Source: Serinicoccus marinus DSM 15273 (GTDB taxonomy: Bacteria > Actinomycetota > Actinomycetes > Actinomycetales > Dermatophilaceae). From it: a stretch of DNA of 64,000 nucleotides. The notes beneath the pieces are model-generated. The model was not told the origin of the DNA, searched no databases, and worked only from the letters and a program-made list of their open reading frames with translations. The stretch lies in NCBI RefSeq assembly GCF_008386315.1, contig NZ_CP043808.1:1550001-1614000 (forward strand), written 5' to 3'. The translations under genes and the position numbers were made by a program. Shown here in pieces: positions 9,190 to 18,778 of the stretch (positions within the stretch are counted from its first letter, which is position 1; each line of letters begins with the position of its first letter).

Positions 9190-10070
9190 GCGCCCAGGAC
9201 GGCGACCTCGACCAGAGCACCGAGCCGGAGGCCGGCGGCCAGGGGGACGACTACGAGACCGTCGAGGTCGGGGGAGTGGCGCGCCGGCTCGAGGAGGAGC
9301 TGCACGAGGAATTCAACACCACCGTCTCGGAGGGGGAGGAACGGCTCAAGCGCACGCACCGCGGGCTGGTCGTCACCGGCCTCTTCGGCGGCATCGACGT
9401 CGGGCTCGGCATCATGGCGATGCTCGCGGTCATGCACGCCACCGGCAGCACCTTGCTGTCCGGGCTGGCCTTCGGCATCGGCCTGCTGGCGCTGCGGCTG
9501 GCGCACTCCGAGCTGTTCACCGAGGACTTCATGCTCCCGGTCAACGCCGTCCTCGCCGGGCACGGCACCGCCGGCCAGCTGTTGCGGCTGTGGTCGGTCA
9601 CCCTGGTGACCAACCTCGCCGGGGGCTGGGCGTTCATGTGGCTGGTGGTGTATGCCTTCCCGCAGTTCCACCAGCACCTGGTCGAGTCCGCGGTCGGCTA
9701 CGTGACGGCGGGCTTCACCATGGAGACCGTCGCGCTCGCCCTGCTCGCCGGGAGCACCATCACGCTGATGACCCGGATGAACCAGGGCGCGAGCTCCGAC
9801 GTCATGACCGCGATCATCTCCTTCATCGGCGGCTTCCTCGTGGTCGGCCTCGAGATGCACCACGGCGCACTGTCGTCGGTGCTCATCTTCGGGGCCATGC
9901 AGGCCGGTGCGGAGATCACCGTCGGCCAGTGGCTGGGGTGGTTCTGGTGGGTCACCCTGCTCAACATGGTCGGGGGGCTGGTCATCATGACCGCCCTGCG
10001 CATCGTGCGGACCTGGGAGCTGGTGCGCGAGGAGCGCAGCCGCCGACTGTCCGCAGGGCAGGCCCACTAG
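9186..10070 (+). CDS. Formate/nitrite transporter (FNT) family protein
   Basis: A 294-residue protein with a hydrophilic, acidic N-terminus (about 60 residues) followed by six hydrophobic segments between residues 65 and 275. The order and content (GLFGGIDVGLGIMAMLAV, FGIGLLALRLAHSELFTEDFM, MNQGASSDVMTAIISF, MHHGALSS) fit the actinobacterial FNT-related family of pentameric aquaporin-like anion channels. The long charged N-terminus is typical of the formate/nitrite transporter family proteins of this phylum rather than of FocA. Which anion passes is not decided. It lies between the secreted protein gene and lacI, convergent with lacI. Confidence 0.75.
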   Translation: MSAQDGDLDQSTEPEAGGQGDDYETVEVGGVARRLEEELHEEFNTTVSEGEERLKRTHRGLVVTGLFGGIDVGLGIMAMLAVMHATGSTLLSGLAFGIGLLALRLAHSELFTEDFMLPVNAVLAGHGTAGQLLRLWSVTLVTNLAGGWAFMWLVVYAFPQFHQHLVESAVGYVTAGFTMETVALALLAGSTITLMTRMNQGASSDVMTAIISFIGGFLVVGLEMHHGALSSVLIFGAMQAGAEITVGQWLGWFWWVTLLNMVGGLVIMTALRIVRTWELVREERSRRLSAGQAH

Positions 10071-10126
10071 CCCATGGCGCCGCGTCGCCCGACGACGACT
10101 GTCGGTCGTGGGCCTGTCGAGGCCCG

Positions 10127-11158
10127 TCAGCCCCGGCGCGGCGGCCCGCTGGAGTCCCGCTCCACCAGCGTGGCCGGCATGACCACCCGCCGGGGTCGCT
10201 TGGTGGGCGGCCGCAGGGCCAGCTCCAGCGCCTTCTCACCCATCTGCTGCATGGGCAGGCGCACCGTCGTCAGCGACGGCGACAGGTCGGCGGCCACCGG
10301 GACGTCGTCGAAGCCCGTGACGGACATGTCCTCGGGCACGCGCAGCGACCGTGAGCGGAGCACCGAGAGGGCGCCGATGGCCATGTCGTCGTTGAGCGCG
10401 AGCACGGCGGTGCGGTCGGGGTGGTGCTCCAGCAGCTGCAGGGTGGCCGCCTTGCCGCCGTCCCGGGTGAAGGGGGCCTCGACGACAGGGACGTCCGTGC
10501 GGGGGATGCCCGCCTCGTCGAGCGAGCGGTGCACCCCGGCGAGACGGTCGGCGACGGTGGTGAGGCCTCGTGACCCGGTGACGACGGCGATGCGCCGGTG
10601 CCCGAGCCCGAGGAGGTGACGGGTGACCGCCTGGGCGCCGTCGGTGTTGGCCGGCAGCACCGCGTCGGTGGCGTGCTGGTGGCGGCCGATCGCCACCACG
10701 CGACCTCCCGCCTGGGTGAAGCGGGAGAGCTCGCGCTGGATGCTGCGCTCCGCCTCGGGGTCGAGGTAGCCCGATCCCGCCACGACGATGACCCCGACCC
10801 GGTTGGCGATGAGGGTCCTCAGCTGCCGCAGCTCGATCTGCGGGTCACGTCCGCTGTGGCACATCTGGACCGACAGGCCCCGGTGGCCGGCCACCCGCAT
10901 GACGCCGCTGGCGATCTCGGAGAAGTAGGGGTCGGCCACCTCGTGGATGACCAGGCCCACGCTGGAGCTGGTGCCGCCGGCCAGCGACCGGGCGTGGACG
11001 TTGCCGATGTAGCCCAGCGACTCAGCGATCTCCTTGACCCGCTCGGCGACCGCCGAGCTCACCCCCTGCCGGCCGCTCAACGCGCGCGAGGCCGTGGCCA
11101 CGGAGACCCCCGCGGACTCGGCGATGTCCACCAGGCGTGGTGCCGCGGCTCCGGTCAT
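10127..11158 (-). CDS. LacI/GalR family transcriptional regulator
   Basis: The 343-residue protein opens with a canonical LacI helix-turn-helix (VDIAESAGVSVATASRALSG, residues about 9-28) and the hinge helix region at SLGYIGNVHARSLAGG. A periplasmic-binding-protein-like effector domain follows (VGLVIHEVADPYFSEIASG, VAIGRHQHATDAVLPANTDG, ALNDDMAIGALSVLRS, SVTGFDDVPVAADLSPSLTT), the pattern of carbohydrate-responsive repressors. It is divergent from the Liv-type transporter operon and shares the intergenic region containing two overlapping palindromic operators. The same operator lies in front of the secreted protein gene at 4760. The most economical reading is a sugar-induced repressor of itself, the transporter operon and the secreted protein. 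Confidence 0.9.
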   Translation of the reverse strand: MTGAAAPRLVDIAESAGVSVATASRALSGRQGVSSAVAERVKEIAESLGYIGNVHARSLAGGTSSSVGLVIHEVADPYFSEIASGVMRVAGHRGLSVQMCHSGRDPQIELRQLRTLIANRVGVIVVAGSGYLDPEAERSIQRELSRFTQAGGRVVAIGRHQHATDAVLPANTDGAQAVTRHLLGLGHRRIAVVTGSRGLTTVADRLAGVHRSLDEAGIPRTDVPVVEAPFTRDGGKAATLQLLEHHPDRTAVLALNDDMAIGALSVLRSRSLRVPEDMSVTGFDDVPVAADLSPSLTTVRLPMQQMGEKALELALRPPTKRPRRVVMPATLVERDSSGPPRRG

Positions 11159-11270
11159 CCTCGACTCCTCGTGCTCCTGTGCCTGCGCTCGTCGTGTCGC
11201 GCTCGGGCGCTGCTGGTGGTCGTCCTCGACCCGGTCGGGGTGTCGTCGCAGGACCTGGGCCGGGACCTCC

Positions 11271-11329
11271 TTGCCAACACCCACCACGCAGGTTATCGTA
11301 CAACGCAATCGTTTGTGCAAACGTTTGCG
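11271..11329 (+). promoter_or_regulatory. Promoter and two overlapping LacI operators of the Liv-type operon
   Basis: TTGCCA (11271-11276) and TATCGT (11294-11299) are separated by 17 bp and point to the substrate-binding protein gene. Overlapping and just after the predicted start point lie CGCAATCGTTTGTG (11304-11317) and TGCAAACGTTTGCG (11316-11329), the latter a perfect palindrome. Their centres are 12 bp apart, about one helical turn, so two dimers would bind the same face. Confidence 0.75.
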
Positions 11330-11371
11330 TAATCGGTTGACCTCTCTCCGTGGGCCGCAAAGGAGCGCCAG

Positions 11372-12685
11372 ATGAACGACACCACCCGCCGATCCGTCCT
11401 GACCGCCGACGACGACCGTGGGGAGGGGAGGTCGATCACGCACCCCAGCCGCGCCCGTCGCAGCGGCGCCCTGGCCGTCGCGGCCGCCGGCGCGCTGACG
11501 CTCAGCGCCTGCGGGCTCGGCGGCGGCGCCGGCTCCTCCGGGGGAGGGGAGGGTGGCGAGGGCGACGAGGGGCCGGTCACCATCGGCATCTCGCTGCCCC
11601 TCACCGGCGACTTCTCCGAGCCCGGCAAGGGCGTGCAGCGCGGCTACGAGGCCTGGGCGGAGTACACCAACGCCAACGGCGGCCTCCTGGGCCGTGACGT
11701 CGAGCTCATCATCTACGACGACCAGTCCAACGCCGACCGGGTCGCCTCCGACTACGAGAAGCTCATCAACCAGGACCAGGTCGACATCGTCGTCGGCCCG
11801 TTCTCCACCCGGCTGGTCGTGCCGGCGGCGCAGGTCGCCCAGGACTACGGCTTCCTCTTCGTGGAGCCGGCCGGCGCCGCCGAGGAGGTCTTCACCCAGG
11901 GCTTCGACAACCTCTTCTACGCCGCCCCCGCCATCGCGAACGACCACTACAACTACCTGGCCGAGCACATCCTCGCGATGCCCGAGGGGGAGCGGCCCAC
12001 CACGGCCGCCTACGCCTCGATGGACGACCCCTTCGCCCAGGGCACCGCCTACGGGCTGAAGGAGAAGCTCGAGGAAGGCGGCATCGAGACCGTCGCCGAC
12101 GAGGTCTACCCGCCCAACACCACCGACTTCTCCAGCATCGCCAACAAGATCGCCAACACCGACGCGGACATCCTCGTCGGCGGCACGCAGTACCAGGACG
12201 CGGTCAACCTCATCGTCGCCCTGCAGCAGCTGGACTACCAGCCGCGCATGGCGGCCTTCTCCACCGCGCCCACCAACCCGGAGTTCCCGGAGGCCATCGG
12301 GGAGACCGACGGCATCCTGTCGCCGACCGGCTACACCCCGGAGGCGGAGTACGAGACCAACGCCGAGTTCGTCGACTTCTACACCGAGCAGCACGGCAAC
12401 CCGCCGAACGAGGACGAGGCCAACGCCTGGACCACCATGCAGGTGGTCGCCGCCGCGGCTGAGGCCAACGACTGCGCCGACCCCAGCCCGGAGTGCCAGC
12501 AGTCGATGATCGACTGGCTGCGCGAGAACGAGGTGGAGACCGTCGTGGGCCCGCTGTCCTGGGACGCGGAGGGTCGCCCGCAGGCCGCCCACCTCATCCA
12601 GCAGTGGCAGGACGACGAGATCGTCATCGTCCTGCCCGAGGACGCCAGCGACGCCGAGCTCTCCTTCCCCAAGCAGGACTGGTGA
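11372..12685 (+). CDS. Liv-type ABC transporter substrate-binding lipoprotein
   Basis: A 437-residue periplasmic-binding-protein type 1 protein. After a twin-arginine-like stretch (SRARRSGALAVAAAG) comes a lipobox, LSAC, near residue 47, then a Gly/Glu linker. The mature part starts with VTIGISLPLTGDFSEPGKG and contains GGLLGRDVELIIYDDQSNA and VGPFSTRLVVPAAQVA, the hallmarks of the leucine/branched-chain amino-acid binding family (HAAT). Despite the family name, its neighbours are sugar enzymes and its regulator is LacI type, so a carbohydrate or polyol ligand is inferred. Start ATG 11372 is preceded by AAAGGAG. It is the first gene of an eight-gene operon that runs to 19683. Confidence 0.88.
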   Translation: MNDTTRRSVLTADDDRGEGRSITHPSRARRSGALAVAAAGALTLSACGLGGGAGSSGGGEGGEGDEGPVTIGISLPLTGDFSEPGKGVQRGYEAWAEYTNANGGLLGRDVELIIYDDQSNADRVASDYEKLINQDQVDIVVGPFSTRLVVPAAQVAQDYGFLFVEPAGAAEEVFTQGFDNLFYAAPAIANDHYNYLAEHILAMPEGERPTTAAYASMDDPFAQGTAYGLKEKLEEGGIETVADEVYPPNTTDFSSIANKIANTDADILVGGTQYQDAVNLIVALQQLDYQPRMAAFSTAPTNPEFPEAIGETDGILSPTGYTPEAEYETNAEFVDFYTEQHGNPPNEDEANAWTTMQVVAAAAEANDCADPSPECQQSMIDWLRENEVETVVGPLSWDAEGRPQAAHLIQQWQDDEIVIVLPEDASDAELSFPKQDW

Positions 12686-12737
12686 GCCCCATCCGCCTCC
12701 TGCCCCGCACCCACGACCGTCCAGAAGGGAGCCTCTC

Positions 12738-13619
12738 GTGACGGCCCTCATCACGCAGGCGGTGATCCTCGGCATCCTGCTCGGAGGCCTCTACGCCCTC
12801 CTCGCCGCCGGCCTGACGCTCTACTTCGGGGTGATGCGCGTGGTGATGATCGCCCACTCGGCGTTCCTCATCCTCGCCGCGTACCTCGCGTGGGCGTTCC
12901 ACCGCGCCACCGGCATCGACCCGTTGTTCTCCCTCGTGGCGACGGTGCCGCTGTTCTTCGTCCTGGGCGTCGTCATGCAGCGGTTCCTGCTGTCCCGGCT
13001 CAAGCCCGCCACCCTGACCATGATGTCGGTCCTGCTGACCTTCGCCATCGCGCTCATCATCGAAGGGATGCTCGGCTTCGTCTGGACCGGGACACAGCGC
13101 CGGATCAGCCTCAGCTACTCGACCGCCAGCATCGAGGTCTTCGGCGCCAACATCGCCGTGGTCAAGCTGGTGGCCTTCGGGCTTGCGGCGGTCAGCCTGC
13201 TGGCGCTCTACCTGCTCATGAAGGCCACCAGCTTCGGCCAGGCCCTGCGCGCGACCATCCAGCACAAGGAGGCGGCCGCGCTGCTCGGCATCGACACCGA
13301 GAAGGTCGCCGGCTACGGCTTCGGCCTCGGGCTCGCCACCGCGGCGATCGGCGGGACCGCCCTGGCGCTGGACTCGACGATCTACCCGTCCCTGCACTGG
13401 CACTGGATCGGCCCGCTCATGGCGATCATCGTCGTCGGGGGCCTCGGCAGCATCCCCGGGGCCGCCATCGCCGCGCTGGTCCTCGGCCTGAGCCAGAGCC
13501 TGCTGCAGATCCCGCTGGGCACCACCTGGGCCCAGACCGTGTTCTACCTCGCCCTGTTCCTCACCCTGATGGTCCGTCCGCAGGGATTCTTCGGAGGTCG
13601 CCTTGCCCAACGCTTCTGA
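12738..13619 (+). CDS. Liv-type ABC transporter permease (LivH-like)
   Basis: A 293-residue inner-membrane protein with about eight hydrophobic segments. The start GILLGGLYALLAAGLTLYFG and the later GFGLGLATAAIGGTALAL plus GPLMAIIVVGGLGSIPGA are diagnostic of LivH-family permeases; the last contains the cytoplasmic loop that contacts the ATPase. Translation begins at GTG 12738 behind AAGGGAG. The 3' end overlaps the start of the second permease gene by 17 nt. It should pair with the LivM-like subunit to form the membrane channel. Confidence 0.88.
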   Translation: MTALITQAVILGILLGGLYALLAAGLTLYFGVMRVVMIAHSAFLILAAYLAWAFHRATGIDPLFSLVATVPLFFVLGVVMQRFLLSRLKPATLTMMSVLLTFAIALIIEGMLGFVWTGTQRRISLSYSTASIEVFGANIAVVKLVAFGLAAVSLLALYLLMKATSFGQALRATIQHKEAAALLGIDTEKVAGYGFGLGLATAAIGGTALALDSTIYPSLHWHWIGPLMAIIVVGGLGSIPGAAIAALVLGLSQSLLQIPLGTTWAQTVFYLALFLTLMVRPQGFFGGRLAQRF

Positions 13620-14801
13620 CCTCGCCACCCCGACCCCCACGGCCCCGGCCACCGGGCGCCCGAACGACAGCGCCGGTCAGCGCTTCGACCGCCGTCTGCG
13701 CCTGGCCAAGGCCGGTCTGGGAGCCGTGGCGGTCGTGCTCGCGCTCATGGTGCCCTGGCTCGCGCCGGACGCCTTCATCCTGTCGGTGGCGGTCGTCATC
13801 GCCAGCTACGCCGCGTTCGCCGTCGGCTGGAACTTCGTCGGCGGCTTCACCGGCTACATCTCCCTGGGCCACGCCTCCTACTCGGGCCTCGGTGGGTATG
13901 CCGTGGCGCTGCTCACCACGCATACCGGCATCAACCCCTGGGTCGCGCTGGTGCTGGGTGCGGTCGCCGTCGCGCTGCTGGCGGTCCCCATCGGCATCGC
14001 CTCGTTGCGGGTCCGCGGAGCCTCCTTCGTCATCGTCTCCATCGCCCTGGTCCTCATCCTGCTCCTGGTGTTCCAGAGCTGGGCGTCGGTGACCGGCGGG
14101 TCGGAGGGGCTGCGCGTCCCGCGGCCGTTCGACAGCTCGGTGCTGCGCCCCGAGCAGCACACCCGGTTCTACCTCCTCTTCCTGCTCCTCATCGGCATCG
14201 CGCTCGTCGTGTGGTGGCTCATCGACCGCTCGCAGTTCGGCGCCGGGCTCAAGGCCATCCGCGAGGACGAGGACAAGGCCGAGGCGCTGGGGGTCCGACG
14301 TTCCGCTACAAGCTCGTCGTCTTCGTCATCTCCGCGTTCTTCACCAGCCTGGCCGGCGGCCTCTACGCCCTCTGGTTCGGCAACCTGGACCCGGTCTTCC
14401 AGTTCTCCATCCTCACCGGCTCCTACATGGTGCTCATGTCCCTCTTCGGGGGCATCCGCTCGCTCGTGGGCCCGGTGGTGGGTGCGGTGGTCGTCGGCTA
14501 CGCGATGGAGGTCTTCAAGGCGCAGTACGGCGACAGCCAGTTTCACCTCGTGGCGCTGGGCCTGCTGCTGGCCGTCGTGGTGCTGTTCATGCCGGAGGGG
14601 GTGGTGCCCGCGCTGCTCGGCGTGGTGCACCGCTTCCGCCCCGCGGCCACCTCGATCCGCGAGGAGAGCGCCGCCGAGCTGCTCGAGCGCAACCGGGCCA
14701 TCGACGCCCAGCGGCGGGCGCAGACCGAGGCCGACGCCGAGACCGAGGCGGAGCGCGTCGAGGACGCGCGCCACGCGACGACCGGGAAGGGACGATCATG
14801 A
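13603..14801 (+). CDS. Liv-type ABC transporter permease (LivM-like), one frameshift
   Basis: About 399 residues. It has a short Pro/Thr-rich cytoplasmic N-terminus, then membrane segments with NFVGGFTGYISLGHASYSGL, the LivM signature, and RVRGASFVIVSIALVLILLLV. The coupling region is in the second half (FGGIRSLVGPVVGAVVVGYA). The frame breaks at about 14290, where GGGGTCCGACG appears one C short (expected GVPTFRYK); one added base makes the length divisible by three. A charged tail with coiled-coil character (EESAAELLERNRAIDAQRRA) ends the protein. The start is taken as TTG 13603, overlapping the LivH-like gene; its stop overlaps the next ATG (ATGA). Confidence 0.82.
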
Positions 14802-15550
14802 GCGTGCAGCAGGACGTGCGCCCCAGCCTGCAGACCGAGGGCCTGTCCAAGGCCTTCGGCGGCGTGCAGGCGGTGAACGGCGCCACGGTGACCTTCCACG
14901 AGGGCAAGGTCAACGCCCTCATCGGGCCCAACGGGTCCGGGAAGTCCACCTTCTTCAACATCGTGACCGGCATGATCGCGCCGGACTCCGGCACGGTCCG
15001 GTTCCGGGGGCGGGACATCACCCGCCGCGCGCCGCACCGCATCTGCGCCGCCGGCCTGGGGCGCAGCTTCCAGCTGTGCCGCACCTTCCCCCGGATGACC
15101 GTGCTGGAGAACCTGCTCGTGGCGGTCCGCCCCACCGGGCTGCGCCAGCTCGCCGGGTCCAGCCAGAACCGCCGGCAGGTGGAGCGGGCGCGCGAGCTGC
15201 TGCGGCGGGTCGGGATTGACCACCTCGAGGGCTCGCTGGCCCAGGACATCTCCTACGGGCAGCAGAAGCTGCTGGAGCTGGCCGGGGTGCTCATGGGCGA
15301 CCCCGACACCATCCTGCTCGACGAGCCCGCCGGCGGTGTCAACCCGGCCCTCATCGGGCGGATCGGCACCCTGGTGCAGGAGCTCAACGCCGAGGGGAGG
15401 ACCTTCATCATCGTCGAGCACAACATGGACATGGTGATGAGCCTGTCCGACCACATCGTCGTCTTCGACCGAGGTGCCCCCATCGCGGAGGGCACGCCGT
15501 CCGAGGTCCAGCAGGACCCCCGAGTGCTGGAGGCCTACCTTGGCGTCTGA
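14798..15550 (+). CDS. ABC transporter ATP-binding protein (LivG-like)
   Basis: A 250-residue ATPase with Walker A GPNGSGKST (about residue 46-54), Q-loop region GRSFQLCRTFPRMT, the signature ISYGQQKLLEL and Walker B ILLDEP followed by AGGVNPALIGR. The extended insert between Q-loop and signature is typical of LivG rather than LivF. It is tightly packed in the operon (4-nt overlap upstream, 11-nt overlap downstream). It energises import through the two Liv-type permeases. Confidence 0.9.
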   Translation: MSVQQDVRPSLQTEGLSKAFGGVQAVNGATVTFHEGKVNALIGPNGSGKSTFFNIVTGMIAPDSGTVRFRGRDITRRAPHRICAAGLGRSFQLCRTFPRMTVLENLLVAVRPTGLRQLAGSSQNRRQVERARELLRRVGIDHLEGSLAQDISYGQQKLLELAGVLMGDPDTILLDEPAGGVNPALIGRIGTLVQELNAEGRTFIIVEHNMDMVMSLSDHIVVFDRGAPIAEGTPSEVQQDPRVLEAYLGV

Positions 15551-16355
15551 GAACCTTCTCGAGCTCAACGACATCGAGGCCGGCTACGGCCGCGCCGCGC
15601 TCGTCCTGCGCGGGCTGACCGTCAAGGTGCCCGCCGGCTCGGTCGTCTGCCTCGTCGGTCCCAACGGCGCCGGCAAGTCCACCGTGCTCAAGGTGGCCAG
15701 CGGCATGCTGGCCCCCCGCTCGGGGTCCATCGTCGTCGACGGCGAGGAGGTGACCGGCTCCGGCCCGCAGTCGATGATCCGGCACGGCCTGTCGCACGTG
15801 CTCCAGGGCCACAGCGTCTTCAAGGAGATGACCGTCGCCGAGAACGTCTCGCTGGGCGCCTACACGGTCAAGGATAAGGCGAAGGTCCAGGAGCGGGTCG
15901 AGTTCGTCAAGAACCTCTTCCCCGTCGTCGCCGACCGGTGGGCCGCCCTCGCCGGCGCCCTGTCCGGAGGCCAGCAGAAGCAGGTCGAGTTCGCCCGCTC
16001 GCTCATGGTCAGCCCCAAGGTCGTGCTCCTGGACGAGCCGAGCATGGGCCTGGACCCGAAGACGACCTCCGTCGTCTTCGAGCAGGTCGTCCGGATGCGG
16101 GAGGCCGGGATCGCGGTGCTGCTCGTCGAGCAGAACGCCCGGCGCGCCCTGGAGACCGCCGACATCGGCTGCGTCCTCGACCTGGGCAGGGTGCACATCA
16201 CCGGGCCCGCCCCCGAGCTGCTGGAGGACCCGCAGCTCGCCGAGCTCTACCTCGGAGGAGGCGGCGGCGCCCGCGACGCCGACCCGGCCGAGGACCCCAC
16301 CCCCTCCGAGGCGCGCTCGCCCGAGCTGAGCAGCCCCGCCCCCGAAAGGACCTGA
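15540..16355 (+). CDS. ABC transporter ATP-binding protein (LivF-like)
   Basis: A 271-residue ATPase: Walker A GPNGAGKST, Q-loop HVLQGHSVFKEMTV, signature LSGGQQKQVEF, Walker B VVLLDEPSMGLDP and switch His region LLVEQNARRALE. About 35 residues rich in Pro, Glu and Ser extend the C-terminus beyond the usual LivF length of about 235. The only sensible start in frame is TTG 15540 (LASENLLELNDIEAGYG), which overlaps the end of the LivG-like gene by 11 nt. The next gene begins only 4 nt after its stop. Confidence 0.88.
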   Translation: MASENLLELNDIEAGYGRAALVLRGLTVKVPAGSVVCLVGPNGAGKSTVLKVASGMLAPRSGSIVVDGEEVTGSGPQSMIRHGLSHVLQGHSVFKEMTVAENVSLGAYTVKDKAKVQERVEFVKNLFPVVADRWAALAGALSGGQQKQVEFARSLMVSPKVVLLDEPSMGLDPKTTSVVFEQVVRMREAGIAVLLVEQNARRALETADIGCVLDLGRVHITGPAPELLEDPQLAELYLGGGGGARDADPAEDPTPSEARSPELSSPAPERT

Positions 16356-16359
16356 CACC

Positions 16360-17582
16360 ATGGCCACCTACACCACCCGCATCATCATGAACGGCGTGAC
16401 CGGCCGCATGGGCTACCGCCAGCACCTCGTCCGCTCCATCCTCGCGATCCGTGACGCCGGGGGCGTGCAGCTGCCCTCCGGGGAGCGCATCCAGATCGAG
16501 CCGGTCCTCGTCGGCCGGAACGCCGAGAAGCTGGAGGAGCTGGCCCGGCGGCACGACGTCGCCGACTGGACCACCGACCTCGACGCGGCGCTGGCCGACG
16601 AGACCGCCACCGTCTACTTCGACGCCCAGGTCACGAGCGAGCGCAAGGGCGCCATCCTGCGGGCGATCGCGGCGGGCAAGCACATCTACACCGAGAAGCC
16701 CATCGCCGAGACGGTCGGCGACGGCCAGGAGATGGTGGACGCCGCGGCGCAGGCCGGGATCATCAACGGGGTGGTCCACGACAAGCTGTACCTGCCCGGC
16801 CTCATCAAGCTCAAGCGGCTCATCGACTCCGGCTTCTTCGGCAGCATCCTGTCGGTGCGGGGCGAGTTCGGCTACTGGGTCTTCGAGGGCGACGTGCAGC
16901 CCGCCCAGCGGCCCAGCTGGAACTACCGCGCCGAGGACGGCGGCGGCATGGTGCTCGACATGTTCTGCCACTGGAACTACGTGCTGGAGAACCTCTTCGG
17001 CGCGGTCGAGTCGGTCACCGCCCGGGCCGTCACCCACATCCCGACGCGGTGGGACGAGCAGGGGCAGGAGTATGCCGCCACCGCGGACGACGCGGCCTAT
17101 GCGATCTTCGAGCTGGCGGGCGGGGTCATCGCCCAGGTCAACTCCTCCTGGGCGGTGCGTGTCGACCGGGGCGAGCTGGTCGAGTTCCAGGTGGACGGGA
17201 CCCGTGGCTCAGCCGTGGCCGGGCTCTTCGGCTGCCGCATCCAGCCGGCCGTCAGCACCCCGAAGCCCGTCTGGAACCCGGACCTGCCGACCGAGGAGGA
17301 CTTCCGGGCGCAGTGGGCCCAGATCCCCGACAACACCGAGTTCGGCAACGGCTTCCGGGCGCAGTGGGAGCAGTTCCTCACCGACGTGCACGCCGGCCGC
17401 CCGCACCCCTACGACATCGCGGCCGGGGTGAGGGGGCTGCAGCTGGTCGAGGCCGGCCTGCGCTCCTCCGCCGAGCGGCGCAGCGTCGACATGACCGAGG
17501 TCGCAGCCGCTTCCGTGGAGCCGGCGGCGAGCAGCCCGCGCCGGCGACGGAGCGGCAGCGCGCCACGGAGCCGGTCGGATGA
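16360..17582 (+). CDS. Gfo/Idh/MocA family NAD(P)-dependent oxidoreductase, probable frameshift near the 3' end
   Basis: About 407 residues. The N-terminal Rossmann fold starts with IIMNGVTGRMG, and the catalytic EKP motif is present as HIYTEKPIAE at about residue 108-117. The C-terminal alpha/beta domain has GVVHDKLYLPGLIKLKRL and GGGMVLDMFCHWNYVLEN. Family members oxidise or reduce cyclic sugars, inositols and their derivatives with NAD(P). The uninterrupted frame would run about 190 nt into the next gene with an Arg/His-rich nonsense tail. A one-base loss near 17525 would instead end at TGA 17582, overlapping the next ATG. The operon with DUF993 and isomerase genes and a LacI regulator supports a role in sugar or polyol catabolism. 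Confidence 0.85.
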
Positions 17583-18778
17583 GCACCGCCACCGTCACGG
17601 GTGCCGCCGGCACCTCCACCTCCGGTGCGGTGTCGCTGCCCGCGGCCGACGGCTCGTGGCGCACCGTGCACCTGCACGAGCCCCGCAGGTGGGAGGAGCA
17701 CCCGCAGCCCTACACCCGCCGGGTGGCGTTCGCGGCCGCCCACGTGGTCGCCGACCCCTACGGTGACAACACCCCCGGGGCACCGGCCCGCGTCGACTGG
17801 GACGCCACCCTGGCCTTCCGCCGGGGGTTGTTCCGCCACGGCTTCGGCGTGGCCGAGGCGATGGACACGGCGCAGCGCAACATGGGCCTCGACTGGGCCG
17901 CGGTGCAGGAGCTGGTGACCCGCAGCGCGGCCCAGGCGCAGGAGCTGGGGGCGCGCATCGCCTCTGGCGCCGGCACCGACCACGCGCCCGGGGCCACCAG
18001 CCTGGGCGCGGTGCGGGAGGCATACCTCGAGCAGGTGGACTTCGTCCAGGGCACCGGGTCGCAGGTCATCGTCATGGCGTCGCGGCAGCTCGCGGCCGTC
18101 GCCGAGGGGGAGGCCGACTACCGCAGCGTCCTGGACCCGGTGCTGGACCGTGCGGAGGAGCCGGTGATCCTGCACTGGCTCGGGGAGATGTTCGACCCCG
18201 CCCTCGCGGGTTACTGGGGCAGCCGGGACGTGCCCACCGCCACCGAGGCCTTCCTGCGCCTCGTCCACGACCGCGCCGACGTCGTCGACGGCGTCAAGGT
18301 GTCCCTGCTCTCGGCCGAGCACGAGGTCGGTCTGCGGGCCGCGCTCCCCGAGGGGGTGCGCCTCTACACCGGCGACGACTTCAACTACCCCGAGCTCATC
18401 CGGGGCGACGGCACCCACCACTCCGACGCGCTGCTCGGCGCCTTCGCGGCCGTGGCGCCGGCCGCCTCCGCCGCGCTCACCGCGCTCGACGAGGGCGACG
18501 AGGAGGGCTACGACCGGGAGATGGCGCCGACCCTGCCCCTGTCCCGGCACCTCTTCGAAACCCCCACGTTCCACTACAAGACCGGGATCGCCTTCCTCTC
18601 CTGGCTGACCGGTCAGCAGCCCGGCTTCGTCATGGTGGGAGGCATGCAGTCGGCCCGCAGCCCGGTCCACCTCGCCAGGGTCTTCGAGCTGGCCGACGAG
18701 GCGCGCCTGCTGCCGGACCCCGAACTCGCGGCGCACCGGCTGCGGACCTGGCTCGCCGGAGCGGGCCTGACGCCGTGA
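17579..18778 (+). CDS. DUF993 family protein (TIM-barrel, aldolase-like)
   Basis: A 399-residue protein matching the uncharacterised DUF993 family: PQPYTRRVAFAAAHVVADP, RRGLFRHGFGVAEAMDTAQ, GSQVIVMASRQLAAVA, LHWLGEMFDPALAGYWG and the late KTGIAFLSWLTGQQPGFVM. DUF993 proteins are related to the dihydrodipicolinate-synthase-like aldolases, and the conserved Lys in VKVSLLSAEHE is a candidate Schiff-base residue, though this is not proven. In actinobacteria the family usually sits between a Gfo/Idh/MocA dehydrogenase and a sugar-phosphate isomerase-like gene, exactly as here. The ATG overlaps the inferred upstream stop and the TGA overlaps the next GTG, so all three are coupled. Confidence 0.8.
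   Translation: MSTATVTGAAGTSTSGAVSLPAADGSWRTVHLHEPRRWEEHPQPYTRRVAFAAAHVVADPYGDNTPGAPARVDWDATLAFRRGLFRHGFGVAEAMDTAQRNMGLDWAAVQELVTRSAAQAQELGARIASGAGTDHAPGATSLGAVREAYLEQVDFVQGTGSQVIVMASRQLAAVAEGEADYRSVLDPVLDRAEEPVILHWLGEMFDPALAGYWGSRDVPTATEAFLRLVHDRADVVDGVKVSLLSAEHEVGLRAALPEGVRLYTGDDFNYPELIRGDGTHHSDALLGAFAAVAPAASAALTALDEGDEEGYDREMAPTLPLSRHLFETPTFHYKTGIAFLSWLTGQQPGFVMVGGMQSARSPVHLARVFELADEARLLPDPELAAHRLRTWLAGAGLTP

Noticed and set aside
17583..17766. C-terminal extension of the Gfo/Idh/MocA protein into the DUF993 gene
   Set aside because: The extension is Arg/His-rich, overlaps the first 190 nt of a conserved gene out of frame, and is explained by one missing base near 17525.
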